NCBI GenBank assembly: GCA_030430345.1
Contig: JAUIFT010000135.1
Coordinates: forward strand, 1 to 6,994
Origin: Calditrichia bacterium
GTDB lineage: Bacteria; Calditrichota; Calditrichia; RBG-13-44-9; J042
Length of the DNA: 6,994 nucleotides
Direction of reading: 5' to 3'
In this document: piece by piece, positions 6,442 through 6,994 of the stretch
Numbering within the stretch: position 1 is the first letter of the stretch
Layout of the letters: every line of letters starts with the position of its first letter
The notes under the pieces: generated by a model
Databases searched by the model: none
Told to the model about the DNA's origin: nothing
The model's input: the letters and a program-made list of their open reading frames with translations, nothing else
Program-made: the position numbers and the translations under genes

Positions 6442-6510
6442 AGCCCCGGCGGCAAATAGCTGCCGGGGCTCCTCCCCTCTATAACCCATCCGGTTATAAA
6501 TTTTTATTTT
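6442..6510 (+). terminator. Tandem terminator hairpins after the TlpA-like gene
   Basis: The first hairpin pairs 6442-6453 with 6459-6470 (AGCCCCGGC against GCCGGGGCT, extended inward by a G.U pair and two more pairs) around AAATA; it is very stable but followed by CCTCCCCTCT rather than T residues. Ten bases on, 6480-6486 (TATAACC) pairs with 6492-6498 (GGTTATA) around CATCC, followed directly by AATTTTTATTTT. Together they form a credible transcription end for the lipoprotein gene, whose stop is about 60 bp upstream. Confidence 0.55.
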
Positions 6511-6585
6511 CTGCTTACTACTTCTCCGAAAAACGGCACTTTTTGAATTGGTTTGTGATATTTTCATTTTTCTTGCTCGACATCG

Positions 6586-6608
6586 GCCCGGAGTTTTTTA
6601 CTCCGGGC
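6586..6608. repeat. Perfect inverted repeat with a T-only loop
   Basis: The arms 6586-6594 (GCCCGGAGT) and 6600-6608 (ACTCCGGGC) pair perfectly over 9 bp around a loop of five T residues. No T-tract follows on either strand, so it is a poor intrinsic terminator. It could be one more palindromic repeat unit of the intergenic cluster. Confidence 0.45.
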
Positions 6609-6627
6609 TAATATGCGTATCGGTCAT

Positions 6628-6708
6628 GCGACCTATGACAATTTTCAATAGCCTATAGTACAGCCCTGTAAGGGCGACCTATCTTAGCTCGGGACGCCAG
6701 TCCCGAGC
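6628..6708. repeat. Bipartite palindromic element, likely dispersed repeat
   Basis: Two hairpins stand side by side: GCCCT-GTA-AGGGC (6663-6675) and GCTCGGGAC-GCCA-GTCCCGAGC (6687-6708), joined by an 11-nt linker. The 9-mer GCGACCTAT lies at 6674-6682, within the linker junction, and occurs again at 6628-6636, so part of the unit is duplicated. From memory, intergenic repeats with a CCCTG.AAGGGCGACCTAT...GGGAC..GTCCC pattern recur in genomes of several FCB and other lineages, in the manner of REP/BIME elements mobilised by RAYT-type Y1 transposases. No such transposase gene is in this window. Multiplicity in the genome cannot be checked here. Confidence 0.55.
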
Positions 6709-6735
6709 ACATTGCCATAAAATTGGGGGAAATAA

Positions 6736-6994
6736 TTACCCGCGGATACCACGTAGCATAACGCTGGTATAGGTGTCGGGATCGGCGAGGATGCCATCGA
6801 GGAGTACTCGCATCGCATAGTAGGGTTGCATATCAATGAAGGTCTGATCGTCCAGCTCAGCAAGATTAACGCCACTGATGAAATCATGGTTCTTGTCGAA
6901 AAGGAATTCGATTCGCCCCATTTCCTGCCAGAGATATACTTTCGTATCGGGATTGACCGCCAGTAAATATTCCTTCCCCTTAATTCGCCCCTGA
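6736..6994 (-). CDS. Unrecognised protein, C-terminal part only
   Basis: The last 85 codons or so of a minus-strand gene that enters from the right edge; the reading frame stays open from the edge (first whole codon at 6993) to the TAA at 6736-6738. The internal ATG at 6921 is not taken as the start because the frame continues upstream with ordinary protein-like sequence (KEYLLAVNPDTKVYLWQE). The visible part is soluble, acidic, aromatic-rich and without membrane segments; it reads as two or three beta strands (EYLLAVNP, KVYLWQE, IEFLFD) followed by a helical end (YYAMRVLLDGILADP). I do not recognise the family. It converges on the TlpA-like gene across the hairpin-rich intergenic region. Confidence 0.65.
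   Translation of the reverse strand, partial: QGRIKGKEYLLAVNPDTKVYLWQEMGRIEFLFDKNHDFISGVNLAELDDQTFIDMQPYYAMRVLLDGILADPDTYTSVMLRGIRG

Larger units (their letters stand above)
6379..6735. other. Hairpin-rich intergenic region, no gene seen
   Basis: A 357-base non-coding stretch between the TlpA-like gene and a convergent gene at the right edge. In order it holds an imperfect hairpin at 6386-6411 (AGCGG/CCGCT with inner CATC/GATG), a strong hairpin and T-tract terminator at 6442-6510, a T-loop hairpin at 6586-6608 and a bipartite palindromic element at 6628-6708. The density of separate inverted repeats is much higher than in the coding parts. No open frame has a plausible ribosome-binding site and family likeness. 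Confidence 0.6.

Noticed and set aside
6367..6567. 66-codon minus-strand open frame after the TlpA-like gene
   Set aside because: It runs through the strong terminator hairpins at 6442-6498 and overlaps the end of the lipoprotein gene; the peptide is low in family-like features.
6628..6682. Repeated 9-mer GCGACCTAT considered as a CRISPR repeat
   Set aside because: Only two short copies, no regular spacers and no cas genes.

Overview
The window looks like chromosomal DNA of moderate GC from a Gram-negative-type bacterium. A lipoprotein thioredoxin with two beta-rich N-terminal repeats, a 7TM LytS-type kinase paired with a LytTR regulator, and palindromic intergenic repeats together suggest the FCB superphylum (Bacteroidota, Ignavibacteria or Calditrichota relatives). 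Most genes here have a readable Shine-Dalgarno sequence, which argues mildly against a typical Bacteroidota member. The phylum is an inference and is not settled by the sequence.

Layout. Positions 1-664 hold no convincing protein gene but are rich in structure: a terminator-like palindrome at 32-69, two nested inverted repeats (142-175 and 248-342), two similar purine-rich Shine-Dalgarno-like blocks (71-92 and 267-286), a plus-strand terminator-like hairpin (373-409), and a hairpin just before the first gene (618-646). Positions 665-3890 form a plus-strand signalling cluster: a membrane sensor kinase of the LytS/YpdA type, its LytTR response regulator 12 bp later, and, after a 55-bp gap, an inner-membrane-anchored protein with a divergent receiver domain. 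Positions 3962-4939 are a minus-strand gene pair, a GyrI-like small-molecule-binding protein followed by a MazG-type nucleotide pyrophosphohydrolase, apparently translationally coupled. A 194-bp divergent intergenic region separates them from a plus-strand TlpA-like lipoprotein (5134-6378). Positions 6379-6735 are non-coding, with several hairpins, a terminator and a bipartite palindromic element that looks like a dispersed repeat. The right edge holds the C-terminal end of an unrecognised minus-strand gene.

How the parts fit. The kinase would sense a periplasmic or membrane cue and phosphorylate the LytTR regulator, which would bind DNA. The third gene could be a membrane-tethered phosphate sink, decoy or localisation factor for the same kinase; this is the most interesting protein in the window. 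The nucleotide pyrophosphohydrolase, GyrI-like protein and TlpA lipoprotein look like ordinary housekeeping or stress genes. No mobile-element gene, CRISPR array, tRNA or rRNA was seen.
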